This document shows positions 17,272-26,006 of a stretch of 64,000 bases of DNA, piece after piece (positions within the stretch are counted from its first letter, which is position 1; every line of letters starts with the position of its first letter). This stretch comes from Bacillota bacterium (GTDB lineage Bacteria > Bacillota > Clostridia > Acetivibrionales > DSM-2933): the NCBI GenBank assembly GCA_023430975.1, contig JAEYYB010000171.1, positions 1-64,000 on the forward strand, written 5' to 3'. The notes under the pieces are model-generated. The model was not told where the DNA came from. It worked only from the letters and a program-made list of their open reading frames with translations, and made no database searches. The translations under genes and the position numbers were made by a program.

Positions 17272-18675
17272 ATGGATAATATGAAAAGTATAATGATAAA
17301 AAGTCTGTATAGACAGGCTCAGGACTATGTAAACAAAGATATAACCGTATCAGGTTGGGTTAAGACATTAAGGGATTCCAAGACTTTCGGATTTATTGAA
17401 GTGAACGACGGGTCTTTCTTTAAAAACCTTCAAATCGTTTTTGAAGAGGGCAATATTCCTAACTTCAAGGAAATAACAAAGATGCCTGTGGGATCATCAA
17501 TTACTGTTTGTGGAAAGCTGGTTGAAACTCCAAATGCAAAACAGCCTTTTGAGTTAAAAGCAAGCAGCATACAAATAGAAGGTCTCTCAACGCCTGATTA
17601 CCCACTTCAAAAGAAAAGGCATACATTTGAGTATTTGAGGACCATCGCACATTTAAGGCCCAGAACAAATACTTTTTCTGCAGTTTTCAGGATAAGGTCT
17701 TTAGCGGCTTATGCAATCCACAAGTTCTTTCAGGAGAGAGGATTTGTGTATGTTCATACGCCGATTATAACCGGCAGTGATGCTGAAGGTGCAGGACAAA
17801 TGTTCAGAGTATCTACCCTTGACATAAATAACTTGCCAAGAACTGAGGAGGGTGCAATTGATTTCAGCCAGGATTTCTTCGGAAAGGAAACAAACCTTAC
17901 GGTAAGTGGCCAATTAGAAGGCGAAACATACTGCATGGCATTTAGAAATATATATACATTTGGACCGACATTCAGGGCTGAAAATTCCAATACTGCAAGG
18001 CATGCAGCAGAGTTCTGGATGGTTGAGCCGGAAATTGCCTTCTCAGACCTCCAGGATGACATGGAGCTTGCAGAAGATATGCTGAAGTTTATAATAAACT
18101 ACTGCATGGAAAACGCACCGGAAGAAATGGCATTCTTTAATAGTTTTGTTGACAACACATTGTTTGAAAGGCTCAATAATATTGTCAACTCCAAGTTTGC
18201 ACATGTTACGTATACAGAGGCAGTAGAGCTTCTTAAGAAAGAGAAGGACAAATTTGAATACCCGGTAGAGTGGGGAGCAGACCTTCAGACGGAACATGAA
18301 AGATATCTTACTGAGCAGATTTTTAAAAAGCCTGTATTTGTTACAGACTACCCAAAAGATATCAAAGCTTTCTATATGAGGATGAATGACGACAACAAGA
18401 CAGTTGCAGCTATGGACCTTCTTGTTCCGGGAGTTGGAGAGATAATTGGAGGAAGCCAGAGGGAAGAAAGGCTTGATTATCTTGAAAAGAGAATGGATGA
18501 GATGGGACTACACAAGGATGAATACTGGTGGTACCTGGATTTAAGGAAATATGGTGGAACAAAGCATGCCGGGTTTGGACTTGGTTTTGAAAGAGCCATC
18601 ATGTATATTACAGGTATGTCAAATATAAGAGATGTTGTGTCATTCCCAAGAACAGTTAACACCGCTGAGTTCTAA
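17272..18675 (+). CDS. asnS: Asparaginyl-tRNA synthetase
   Basis: The enzyme charges tRNA-Asn. It is a class IIb synthetase with an N-terminal OB-fold anticodon-binding domain (about 15-115, including ITVSGWVKTLRDSKTFGF) and a catalytic domain (about 135-467). The catalytic domain has motif 2 near FGPTFRAENSNTARH and motif 3 at GFGLGFERAIMYITG. The 467-aa length is normal. Starts at 17272, 17281 and 17293 are all in frame. AAAGGGG ends 3 bases before 17272 and 12 before 17281, so the true start may be 17281. It follows asnA and ends before a terminator. Confidence 0.95.
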   Translation: MDNMKSIMIKSLYRQAQDYVNKDITVSGWVKTLRDSKTFGFIEVNDGSFFKNLQIVFEEGNIPNFKEITKMPVGSSITVCGKLVETPNAKQPFELKASSIQIEGLSTPDYPLQKKRHTFEYLRTIAHLRPRTNTFSAVFRIRSLAAYAIHKFFQERGFVYVHTPIITGSDAEGAGQMFRVSTLDINNLPRTEEGAIDFSQDFFGKETNLTVSGQLEGETYCMAFRNIYTFGPTFRAENSNTARHAAEFWMVEPEIAFSDLQDDMELAEDMLKFIINYCMENAPEEMAFFNSFVDNTLFERLNNIVNSKFAHVTYTEAVELLKKEKDKFEYPVEWGADLQTEHERYLTEQIFKKPVFVTDYPKDIKAFYMRMNDDNKTVAAMDLLVPGVGEIIGGSQREERLDYLEKRMDEMGLHKDEYWWYLDLRKYGGTKHAGFGLGFERAIMYITGMSNIRDVVSFPRTVNTAEF

Positions 18676-18735
18676 TTGAATTATGAATGCCTATAAATAA
18701 GTGATTTTAATGATACATGGGAAGTTTTGGTAATT

Positions 18736-18773
18736 AAACAGTTATGGCTAATTGTTAGCTGTAACTGTTTTTT
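18736..18773 (+). terminator. Terminator of asnA-asnS
   Basis: Stem AAACAGTTA..GCTAA / TTAGC..TAACTGTTT followed by TTT. Confidence 0.8.
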
Positions 18774-18799
18774 ATGTATAGTAAGGAGGAAGCTATTTT

Positions 18800-19648
18800 A
18801 TGTTTTGTGAGTTAAATGAAATAAATAAAAGACCGCAGCAGTTTGAGTTTTACACTGCACCGGAATTATGGACCAATGAGTATACATCTCAAAAAATGTT
18901 GGAATATCATCTCGATGAATCTATTGATGCGGCTTCGAGGAATATATGCTTTATTGATAAATCAGTCAAATGGATGATTGAGTATTTTAACATAAACAGC
19001 AGTTCAAACATAATAGATTTTGGCTGTGGTCCTGGGCTGTATACCTCCCGATTTGCTAAAACAGGAGCAAAAGTTACAGGGATTGATTTCTCCAAGAGGT
19101 CTCTTGAATATGCTAAAAAAGAAGCAGCAAGAAACAATCTAAATATCAAATACATATTCGGTGACTATCTTAAACTCCATTTAAATGAAAAGTATGACCT
19201 TATTACAATGATAATGTGTGACTATACTGCGTTAAGTCCTGTGCAAAGGAAAAAGCTACTCAATATATTTCGAGGCTTGTTAAAGCCAGGTGGCTCAATC
19301 ATACTGGACGTATACGCTTATAACTACTTCGATGAAAGTCAAGAGATTTCCATTTATGAGCTCAATCATCTCAATAAATTCTGGTCACCAGATGATTACT
19401 ATTGTTTTGTTAATACCTTTAAGTATGAGATGGAGAAGCTTATTCTTGAAAAATACACAATAATTGACAAAAGCGGTAAACGGATTATTTATAATTGGTT
19501 TCAGTGTTTTAGTGTGGAATCCATACGATCAGAATTTGCGGAGAACGGTCTAGGAGTTGTTGATATATTCTCCGATGTTTGTGGCAAAGGATTTGATAAT
19601 AAATCCAAGGAGTTTGCTGTAGTAGCTAGGGATAATGAATTTAAGTAG
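18800..19648 (+). CDS. Class I SAM-dependent methyltransferase
   Basis: The 282-aa cytoplasmic protein has a Rossmann-type methyltransferase core from about residue 65. Motif I is IIDFGCGPGLYTSRFA, the acidic residue after strand 2 is in VTGIDFSKRSLEYAKK, and there is a post-II segment near YDLITMIMCDYTALSP. The substrate is not evident. AAGGAGGA lies about 10 bases before the ATG. The gene is flanked by terminators on both sides and convergent with the GH10 gene, so it is probably expressed alone. I cannot assign it to a pathway. Confidence 0.85.
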   Translation: MFCELNEINKRPQQFEFYTAPELWTNEYTSQKMLEYHLDESIDAASRNICFIDKSVKWMIEYFNINSSSNIIDFGCGPGLYTSRFAKTGAKVTGIDFSKRSLEYAKKEAARNNLNIKYIFGDYLKLHLNEKYDLITMIMCDYTALSPVQRKKLLNIFRGLLKPGGSIILDVYAYNYFDESQEISIYELNHLNKFWSPDDYYCFVNTFKYEMEKLILEKYTIIDKSGKRIIYNWFQCFSVESIRSEFAENGLGVVDIFSDVCGKGFDNKSKEFAVVARDNEFK

Positions 19649-19715
19649 TGCTTTATGTAAAAAAATTAATAGATTTTTATATAGTCTGGTATCTGAAAGA
19701 AAATAAAATTTCAAA

Positions 19716-19752
19716 AAACAGCCAACTGCAAATTCACTGCAGTTGGCTGTTT
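19716..19752 (-). terminator. Strong terminator for the surface xylanase gene
   Basis: A perfect 15-bp stem, AAACAGCCAACTGCA and complement, with a 7-base loop. The T-run is on the minus strand. It lies between convergent genes and may also stop the methyltransferase transcript. Confidence 0.9.
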
Positions 19753-19768
19753 CTAAGTGTTAAGCAAA

Positions 19769-22700
19769 TTATTTTTTATTTGCATCTGTATTTTTATTTG
19801 TATCTGTATTTGTACATTTAAACAATAGAGTAAACAATTCTGCTCTTGTTATACTTTTTCCAGGTTTAAATGTATTGTCGGTATAGCCTTTGATAAGGTC
19901 TGACTCAGTAGCTTTAGCAATATATTTATATGACCATTCGGGAATGTCTTTAACATCTTTGAATTTAAGCTCTTTAGTGGATTCGCCTAGTTTAAAGGCT
20001 CTCATGATCATTGTAATTGCTTCCTGCCTGCTGCATTCCTTATTAGGACTGAAAGTATTATCAGCATTTCCTTGTATGATTCCACTTTGTTTTGCCAGTG
20101 CAATATAGCCTAAAGCCCATGATGGTATGCTCTTTGCATCTTTAAAATCAACTTTGGCATTATCCAAAGGCTTGAGGCCCAATGCTTTCATTATAGAAAC
20201 TGCAAGTTCTGCTCTGGAAATGTTTTTATCGGGCTTGATTGTTCCGTCAGAATAACCGCTAATAATTCCTTTTGTTATCAGAGCACTGATATAATCTCTA
20301 GCCCAGTGCTTTGAGATATCGGTAAAACCGGCAGCAGGCTTTGGAGAAACCGGTGCATTTGTAGCACTTGCCTTTGGTGAAGCAGTTGGTGTAGCTGAAG
20401 CCTTTGTTGTAGGTGTTGCAGTTGGTGTTGCAGTAGCAGTTGGAGTTGGTGTTGATGTAGGTGTTGATGTTGCATTGTTTTGGTAACTACCGCTGTAAGG
20501 TTTTGGAGTGGCAGTTGCTGTAGGAGTAGCAGTTGGCGAACCGCTTGCTGTAGGTGTAGGAGTAACAGTAGGCGTTGCTACAATTTCACTGTCAAGTATG
20601 ATATTACCTATGCTGGATATGTTCTGCCAGGAGTTGCCGGAAGCATCGCACCAGATGCTTACACTATCCCTTGATCCATTGCCGTCTTCATCATTATTAA
20701 CCTGAAGGTCGAAACCTAATACACCGCTTGCCTCAGGCTTAATTGCATTCAATGGGATTAGAGTTTCTACCAGATAACCGTTGGATGTCTTTGAAGTAGC
20801 AGATACGAAACCATCAGGTTTTCCATGGTCAAATGTTACTTCATTATCATAGTTGATTCTTATTTGATAGTCGTCTGCCTGATATGCAGTGGTTTTGGCA
20901 TTGTTCTGATCTATGAATATTTCTATGGAATCTTGCTGATAAGCGTCAGAGCTTTCTTTGCTAAGGAGTGTATCAGTTACATCTGCCAGAACATAAAGGT
21001 TACTGTCATCCCAGAGAATCTTGAATTTTGCTGTGGACCCTGATGAACCTGCTACCCAAACGTCTGTGCTGTTCTCATTAACACCATCCCAGAGATCTTC
21101 TGCGATACCATCAATAACAGGAGTCCCCTTTTTTACCTGAATAAGTTTTGATTCGTTGCCCAATACAACATAGCCGTAACCTGAAGTATCGGTGTCCAGT
21201 CTGTTTTTGTAGTCGTTCCATACAATAACTGAGGACAAAGTATCGTCTTCTGCAAAGTCATTTACCCTGAAATCGATTGCCAGTTTGTCGCCTTTTTTAG
21301 GAGCAAAAGCGGAAATAGGAACGGCAATCTGAACTGTATAGCCGTTTTTAGCTCTTTTTACATAGAAGTTGTACACGTCATTAGTTACTGAATCATCGGG
21401 AGTTATTGTAAAGTGCATATTATCTTCCGGTGAAGATTCATTTTTGTCGATGAAAATCTCAAGACTGTCTTTTGAACTTACCGTATTATCAGCAACCTGT
21501 GCAAGAATGTAAAGATTATCATTATCCCACATTGTTTTAATACTTGCAGTTGTTCCTTCCGTACCGTATACAGCTTGTGTCACACCAACAGGAGTAATTG
21601 TGCTCCATAATATGTCAATGTCATTTGGCCCTGTGGAAGGGGAACCGTTGTAAGTGCCAATCTCCTTTCTGTAAACAGGCAAACTGTCAGGATCGGCTAT
21701 TGCTGTGAATGCAGGTTTTACCTGAAGCCGTTTGTTAAATATAAGTGCGGCATCAGTTCTGCCTTCTATGGGGAAGTCATTTTTCCATGACATACCGTCA
21801 TCCGTTCCCCACAATGTAACCGAGTCGATAACACCTTTTTTAGCTGCTTTTTTGAAGTAATCAAATAAATCCATATATCTTTTTGCCTGTGCAGCTAAAA
21901 TCTCGTCTGTTGCAGCCTTTTTCTCTTCAGTGTCGGTTTTGTAGATAGAAACATCAAGCTCAGTTACTTGAATCTTTACACCTAAGGAAGCAATTTTCTC
22001 AATAGAGTCTTTAATTTGCTCCATTGAAGGTCCATAAGAGCTTATATGCATCTGGAATCCTGCAACAAGTCTTTCTTTTGGAATGCCTGAATCTAAAATG
22101 CGTTTAACGGTATTATAAAAATCATCCAATTTTCTGGAGTTAGACTCAAGGCTGTAATCGTTTATACAGAATTTTACATCGTTATCACCGATTTTATCGG
22201 CTATTTCCTGAGCATATTTGAATGCTTGAATGATATAATCATCAGCAATTCCATCATTGTCCATATCACCTATAATTGATTTCCATTTTGAATCACGAAG
22301 TCCTTCAGTATCGGAAATTACTTCATTTACTACATCGTATGTATGAATTTTACCTTTATATCTTGTCATAAAAGTTTCCATATGAGTCTTCATTCTTTCA
22401 AGAAGCTTTTGCCTTGAAGCAGGATTGCTTGAATCATCGGGATCAGTGAAGAGCCAATCGGGAACTTGACTGTGCCAAATAAATGCATGTCCTCTTACAA
22501 GCATATTGTTTTCCTGTGCAAAGCTAACGATCTTATCTGCATTTTCAAAGGTGAAATTGCCTTCATTAGGCTGGATTTCTATGGGTTTCATTACGTTTTC
22601 GGCAGTTAAGCTTGTATAATGCTTTTTTAGGTATTCAACATATACAGGGTTTTCGGTCATGTCGGGCCTTATAGCTGCACCTATCGGGAAATATTCATCC

Positions 22701-24490
22701 AATACACTGCGAAGCGATATTGCATTGGGGTCAAAGTCAAATACAATTTCTTCTGCAGTTCCTTTTGATTTGAAGCTTACATTGTCCAGATAGAAATCAA
22801 TGCATGTTTTTCCCTCAGCGGGCTCTGATTCATTGGTTTCTGCATAAAGGTGAATACCTTCGCTAAGAACAGCATTTGAAGGGATTGTATAAGTGCCCTC
22901 AAGCATTGTCCATTGTCCTTTATTAACCGACAGTTGATTTACCTGGTCCCAATGTGTCTCAGTACCGTCATTCCATTGAACACTGAGTTTAAATGTCATG
23001 GTGTCGGGTGCATTTTCACCATTATACATAACCCATGCAGTTCCGGTGTATTCATTGCCTGGAACAGGATCACCCTTTTCATTTCCAACAAGATTTTGGG
23101 CAGCACCTTGCCATCCGTTTTTTCTGCCGGTAATTTTTAAAATAGAACTACCATTACTGTACACATCTGTAGTAACTTCTATGGAGGCATCTCCTCTTTC
23201 ATACCACCAGCTTGTTCCGTTTTCGAAATCACCGTTATTGACGATATCTTTACCTACTATCGTAGGAGTATCAACGCCTACAGTTACATACATGGTTTTA
23301 TCATCGGGGTTTAATGCAACTCCTTTTCTCTCGAATAGTTCATTTAATGTTACAAATTTGTAACCTTGCTTAAGGAGTGCAGGAATTATTAGGTCAAGAG
23401 CTTCAGGTGTAGGGTGGGGCAGAGGCTGAACATCGTGAAGAAGTATTATTGAGCCGTCTCTTACATTGTTTAATATGGCATTTGCTCTTTGCTCGGCAGA
23501 TGTTGATTGATCCCAGTCGTTTGCGGTAATGCCGCTTACAAAAGGCATGTCAATTGCATCAAACATGGTATCGCTTGTTGAGAGGTTGGGCGGACGGAAA
23601 AACAATGGTGTTGTCCCTGAATACTGTTCAATAGCATAAGTAGTGTCGGCAACCGACTTTTTAACCTCTTCTGAAGTCATATTTGCCATATCGGCATAGC
23701 TCCATGAATGGTTACCTATTTCACAGCCCAAATCAATAACTCTTTCTATAACATCTTTTGTGTTTTCGCCAATTTTGCTTCCAACCATCATGAAGGTTGC
23801 AGGAACATTATATTTTTCAAGCTTGTCCAGCACAAGAGGTGTAAGAGTTTTGTCAGGCCCGTCGTCAAATGTCAATGCAATTAATTTTTCGGTAGTTGCA
23901 GGTCCTGCCAATGTAAAACTTACATCATCTGCATAGAAATCTACAAAGGAATCGGACTCTGTAGTTTCAATATATATTTGTACACCTTTGGAAATATCGG
24001 TACCTTCAGGAAGGGTATAGTCACCTTCAATAAGAGTCCATTCTCCTTTTACAACATTTGCCTGGGCAATATTGTCGTATTTGTCTTCCGTACCGTCATT
24101 TCTTTTCATTGAGATCTTGAATGTTACTTCAGATGAAGTCTCTGAATCAAACATAACCCATGCAGAAGCGTGGTATTTCTTTCCGACTTCAGGATTTTCC
24201 CTTTGGTTGTCGGTAAGTACTTGAGCTATTCCATTCCATGGGTTCGTTCTTCCGTTGGTCTTAATACTGGAACTTCCACTGTGTTTAACATCTGATACCG
24301 ATGCTAAATTGGAACCGCCATTAGCATGCCACCAGTTTGTGCTGTTTTCCATATCACCATTGTTTACGAGATTAATGTCTTGCGTGTCAGCCGCGAATGC
24401 TGACATGTTAAATGTGAATAGCATACTAAAAAGCATAATGAATGAAAGAGTAAAGCTTATACACCTGTTGATCCTTCTTTTGGACATCAT
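19769..24490 (-). CDS. Surface-anchored CE4 deacetylase-GH10 xylanase with SLH repeats
   Basis: This 1573-aa modular xylan-degrading enzyme runs as follows: signal peptide (1-33), CBM22-type module (about 36-195), CE4 polysaccharide deacetylase (about 200-395), second CBM22-type module (about 405-575), GH10 xylanase (about 590-925), two CBM9-type modules (about 940-1300), a long Pro/Thr/Ala linker, and three SLH repeats (about 1389-1560). The CE4 metal site is LTFDDGPD with Asp209/Asp210, plus NHSW and RPP. In GH10, acid/base Glu723 is in VVNEVISD and nucleophile Glu844 in VTELDVSIY. The SLH signatures are SRAE, SRQE and TRAE. SLH repeats should hold it on the cell wall. The CE4 part would remove acetyl groups that block the xylanase. 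GGGGGAG precedes the ATG. Confidence 0.92.
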   Translation of the reverse strand: MMSKRRINRCISFTLSFIMLFSMLFTFNMSAFAADTQDINLVNNGDMENSTNWWHANGGSNLASVSDVKHSGSSSIKTNGRTNPWNGIAQVLTDNQRENPEVGKKYHASAWVMFDSETSSEVTFKISMKRNDGTEDKYDNIAQANVVKGEWTLIEGDYTLPEGTDISKGVQIYIETTESDSFVDFYADDVSFTLAGPATTEKLIALTFDDGPDKTLTPLVLDKLEKYNVPATFMMVGSKIGENTKDVIERVIDLGCEIGNHSWSYADMANMTSEEVKKSVADTTYAIEQYSGTTPLFFRPPNLSTSDTMFDAIDMPFVSGITANDWDQSTSAEQRANAILNNVRDGSIILLHDVQPLPHPTPEALDLIIPALLKQGYKFVTLNELFERKGVALNPDDKTMYVTVGVDTPTIVGKDIVNNGDFENGTSWWYERGDASIEVTTDVYSNGSSILKITGRKNGWQGAAQNLVGNEKGDPVPGNEYTGTAWVMYNGENAPDTMTFKLSVQWNDGTETHWDQVNQLSVNKGQWTMLEGTYTIPSNAVLSEGIHLYAETNESEPAEGKTCIDFYLDNVSFKSKGTAEEIVFDFDPNAISLRSVLDEYFPIGAAIRPDMTENPVYVEYLKKHYTSLTAENVMKPIEIQPNEGNFTFENADKIVSFAQENNMLVRGHAFIWHSQVPDWLFTDPDDSSNPASRQKLLERMKTHMETFMTRYKGKIHTYDVVNEVISDTEGLRDSKWKSIIGDMDNDGIADDYIIQAFKYAQEIADKIGDNDVKFCINDYSLESNSRKLDDFYNTVKRILDSGIPKERLVAGFQMHISSYGPSMEQIKDSIEKIASLGVKIQVTELDVSIYKTDTEEKKAATDEILAAQAKRYMDLFDYFKKAAKKGVIDSVTLWGTDDGMSWKNDFPIEGRTDAALIFNKRLQVKPAFTAIADPDSLPVYRKEIGTYNGSPSTGPNDIDILWSTITPVGVTQAVYGTEGTTASIKTMWDNDNLYILAQVADNTVSSKDSLEIFIDKNESSPEDNMHFTITPDDSVTNDVYNFYVKRAKNGYTVQIAVPISAFAPKKGDKLAIDFRVNDFAEDDTLSSVIVWNDYKNRLDTDTSGYGYVVLGNESKLIQVKKGTPVIDGIAEDLWDGVNENSTDVWVAGSSGSTAKFKILWDDSNLYVLADVTDTLLSKESSDAYQQDSIEIFIDQNNAKTTAYQADDYQIRINYDNEVTFDHGKPDGFVSATSKTSNGYLVETLIPLNAIKPEASGVLGFDLQVNNDEDGNGSRDSVSIWCDASGNSWQNISSIGNIILDSEIVATPTVTPTPTASGSPTATPTATATPKPYSGSYQNNATSTPTSTPTPTATATPTATPTTKASATPTASPKASATNAPVSPKPAAGFTDISKHWARDYISALITKGIISGYSDGTIKPDKNISRAELAVSIMKALGLKPLDNAKVDFKDAKSIPSWALGYIALAKQSGIIQGNADNTFSPNKECSRQEAITMIMRAFKLGESTKELKFKDVKDIPEWSYKYIAKATESDLIKGYTDNTFKPGKSITRAELFTLLFKCTNTDTNKNTDANKK

Positions 24491-24659
24491 AAAAACTCCC
24501 CCTTGTTACTAAGTATTTTTTAAAATCTTTTAGTGCATCTTACTTGAAATAATAATTAACTATGCTCCTTTCCATAAAGTGTACAACATTTATTTTACAT
24601 TAATAATTACCAAGTGGAAATAAGAAAATTGTTAAAATTTCTAAAATTTCCATAACGAA

Positions 24660-24702
24660 AAAAGGTAAAATCGTAATGTTAAAAAATACGATTTTACCTT
24701 TT
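24660..24702 (-). terminator. Strong terminator of the ABC permease gene
   Basis: A perfect 16-bp stem, AAAAGGTAAAATCGTA and complement, with a T-run on the minus strand. It lies downstream of the permease and upstream of the xylanase gene. Confidence 0.85.
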
Positions 24703-24728
24703 ACATTATTAGTAAAGGTCTTGCGTTG

Positions 24729-24773
24729 CAGATCAAAGCAATACAGATCAAAGCAATACAGATCAAAGCAATA
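24729..24773. repeat. 15-bp tandem repeat, three copies
   Basis: CAGATCAAAGCAATA occurs three times without change just after the permease stop. It probably arose by slippage. Confidence 0.9.
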
Positions 24774-24780
24774 CAGGTTT

Positions 24781-25608
24781 TCACCTGTTCATTACTTTAA
24801 CAGAACTAAATTTAAGCCCTTTAATAAGCATCCTTGAACATAATAAATATACAATGATGACAGGAGCTGTAAATACTGCAATAGCAGCATATATTGCACC
24901 ATAATCATTGCCGTATAAAGCTTTGCTTAAAGCTGTCATTACCGGGACTGTATACAAACTAATATCTTCCAATATTGTAATAGGGATAAGATAGCTATTC
25001 CAGACTGAGATAAAGGTAAACATGGACATTGTGGCAATGCCTGGAATTATATTAGGAAGAACAATACTATGATATATTTTAAATTCTGAGCAGCCATCTA
25101 TTCTTGCAGCGGCCATCATGGAATCGGATATTTTATATTGAATATAATACCTTAGAAAAAAAACAAACAGAGGACTGGCTATAGAAGGGATAATTAAAGG
25201 TAATAATGTATTGGTGATGTTAAATAAAGCACAAACCTTATAGAAACCTATAAAGCAAATCTGCTGCGGTACTATCAGTGAAATGAGAAGCAGCGAAAAT
25301 AAATAGTTCTTTCCTCTAAATTTGTATTTTGCAAACCCATAAGCAGTTAAGCTGCCGAAAAATGCTGATAGTAAGGTCGCTGGAATAGTCACAACCACAC
25401 TGTTTTTAAAAGCTGAAAAAACAGGCACAATATGAGTCAATCTATCAAAGTTATTAAAAAATTCATTTCCGGGAAATATTGCTTGTAAAGTAGATATGTT
25501 AAGATTGCTTTGAGTAGCACAGACAATCATAAAATATAATGGCAAAATACAAATCAGCGAAATGGATATTAATATAATATACAAAAATATTTTAAGCATA
25601 ATATTCAT
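24781..25608 (-). CDS. Sugar ABC transporter permease (MalG/CUT1-like), orphan
   Basis: The 275-aa inner-membrane permease has six predicted membrane helices and the ABC-docking EAA loop MMAAARIDGCSEFKIYHSIV, typical of carbohydrate importers of the MalG type. Normally such a gene stands behind a binding-protein gene and a MalF-type partner. Neither is here, and the upstream side is occupied by a deleted B element and an A repeat. The ribosome site is weak (AGGAAAG about 18 bases before the first ATG). The gene may be a remnant of a lost transporter operon, or it may work with partners elsewhere. A second in-frame ATG lies three codons in. Confidence 0.8.
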   Translation of the reverse strand: MNIMLKIFLYIILISISLICILPLYFMIVCATQSNLNISTLQAIFPGNEFFNNFDRLTHIVPVFSAFKNSVVVTIPATLLSAFFGSLTAYGFAKYKFRGKNYLFSLLLISLIVPQQICFIGFYKVCALFNITNTLLPLIIPSIASPLFVFFLRYYIQYKISDSMMAAARIDGCSEFKIYHSIVLPNIIPGIATMSMFTFISVWNSYLIPITILEDISLYTVPVMTALSKALYGNDYGAIYAAIAVFTAPVIIVYLLCSRMLIKGLKFSSVKVMNR

Positions 25609-25632
25609 GATTGATATTTTCTATCTCTTTCC

Positions 25633-25688
25633 TATATTAAAAGTGTTAATAATCTTACATTTGGCCCAATTTTATCATTTTAAATATT
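25633..25688 (+). mobile_element. Internally deleted B element, copy B4
   Basis: The left 35 bp match the family (TATATTAAAAGTGTTAATAA then TTACATTTGGC). The right end TTTATCATTTTAAATATT is joined directly, without the core. It lies 24 bp upstream of the permease start. Confidence 0.6.
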
Positions 25689-25774
25689 AAGTGTCAATTT
25701 ATAGAATAATTGTTGTTATAAAAACGCCACCGTCTATGTATTCCTAATCACATAGCAGTCCAATAGGCCTATTA

Positions 25775-25862
25775 CCAAAACTATCCCGCAGGACAATTTC
25801 GCTCATGGGTTGACTTAACTCGCCAACGACCTTAGATAGCGGAAGTAATTTTTTATTTAGTG
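25775..25862 (-). repeat. Palindromic repeat family A, copy A4 (reversed)
   Basis: Contains GGTTGACTTAACTCGCCAAC and an outer arm AGCGGAAGTAA. The left side is eroded. Confidence 0.65.
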
Positions 25863-25875
25863 GTATGAAGTTATT

Positions 25876-25929
25876 AAATAAGGGAGTGCCGCAAAACTAC
25901 TTAGGTAGAAAGCGGTCCTCCCTTATTTT
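25876..25929 (-). terminator. Hairpin after the cellulosomal xylanase gene
   Basis: AAATAAGGGAG and CTCCCTTATTT pair across a 30-base loop containing GCCGCAAAA. The T-tail is weak. Confidence 0.55.
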
Positions 25930-26006
25930 AGGTCTAGGAAATCATGGTATATTCTATTCTGGAATTTCTCATGTTACTGGTTTAGCCTATATTAATTACT
26001 AATTCA

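Larger units (their letters stand above)
25609..26006. other. Intergenic region with repeat remnants
   Basis: Contains the deleted B element B4, the A repeat A4 and the hairpin that ends the cellulosomal xylanase transcript. No coding frame or RNA gene is visible. Confidence 0.6.
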
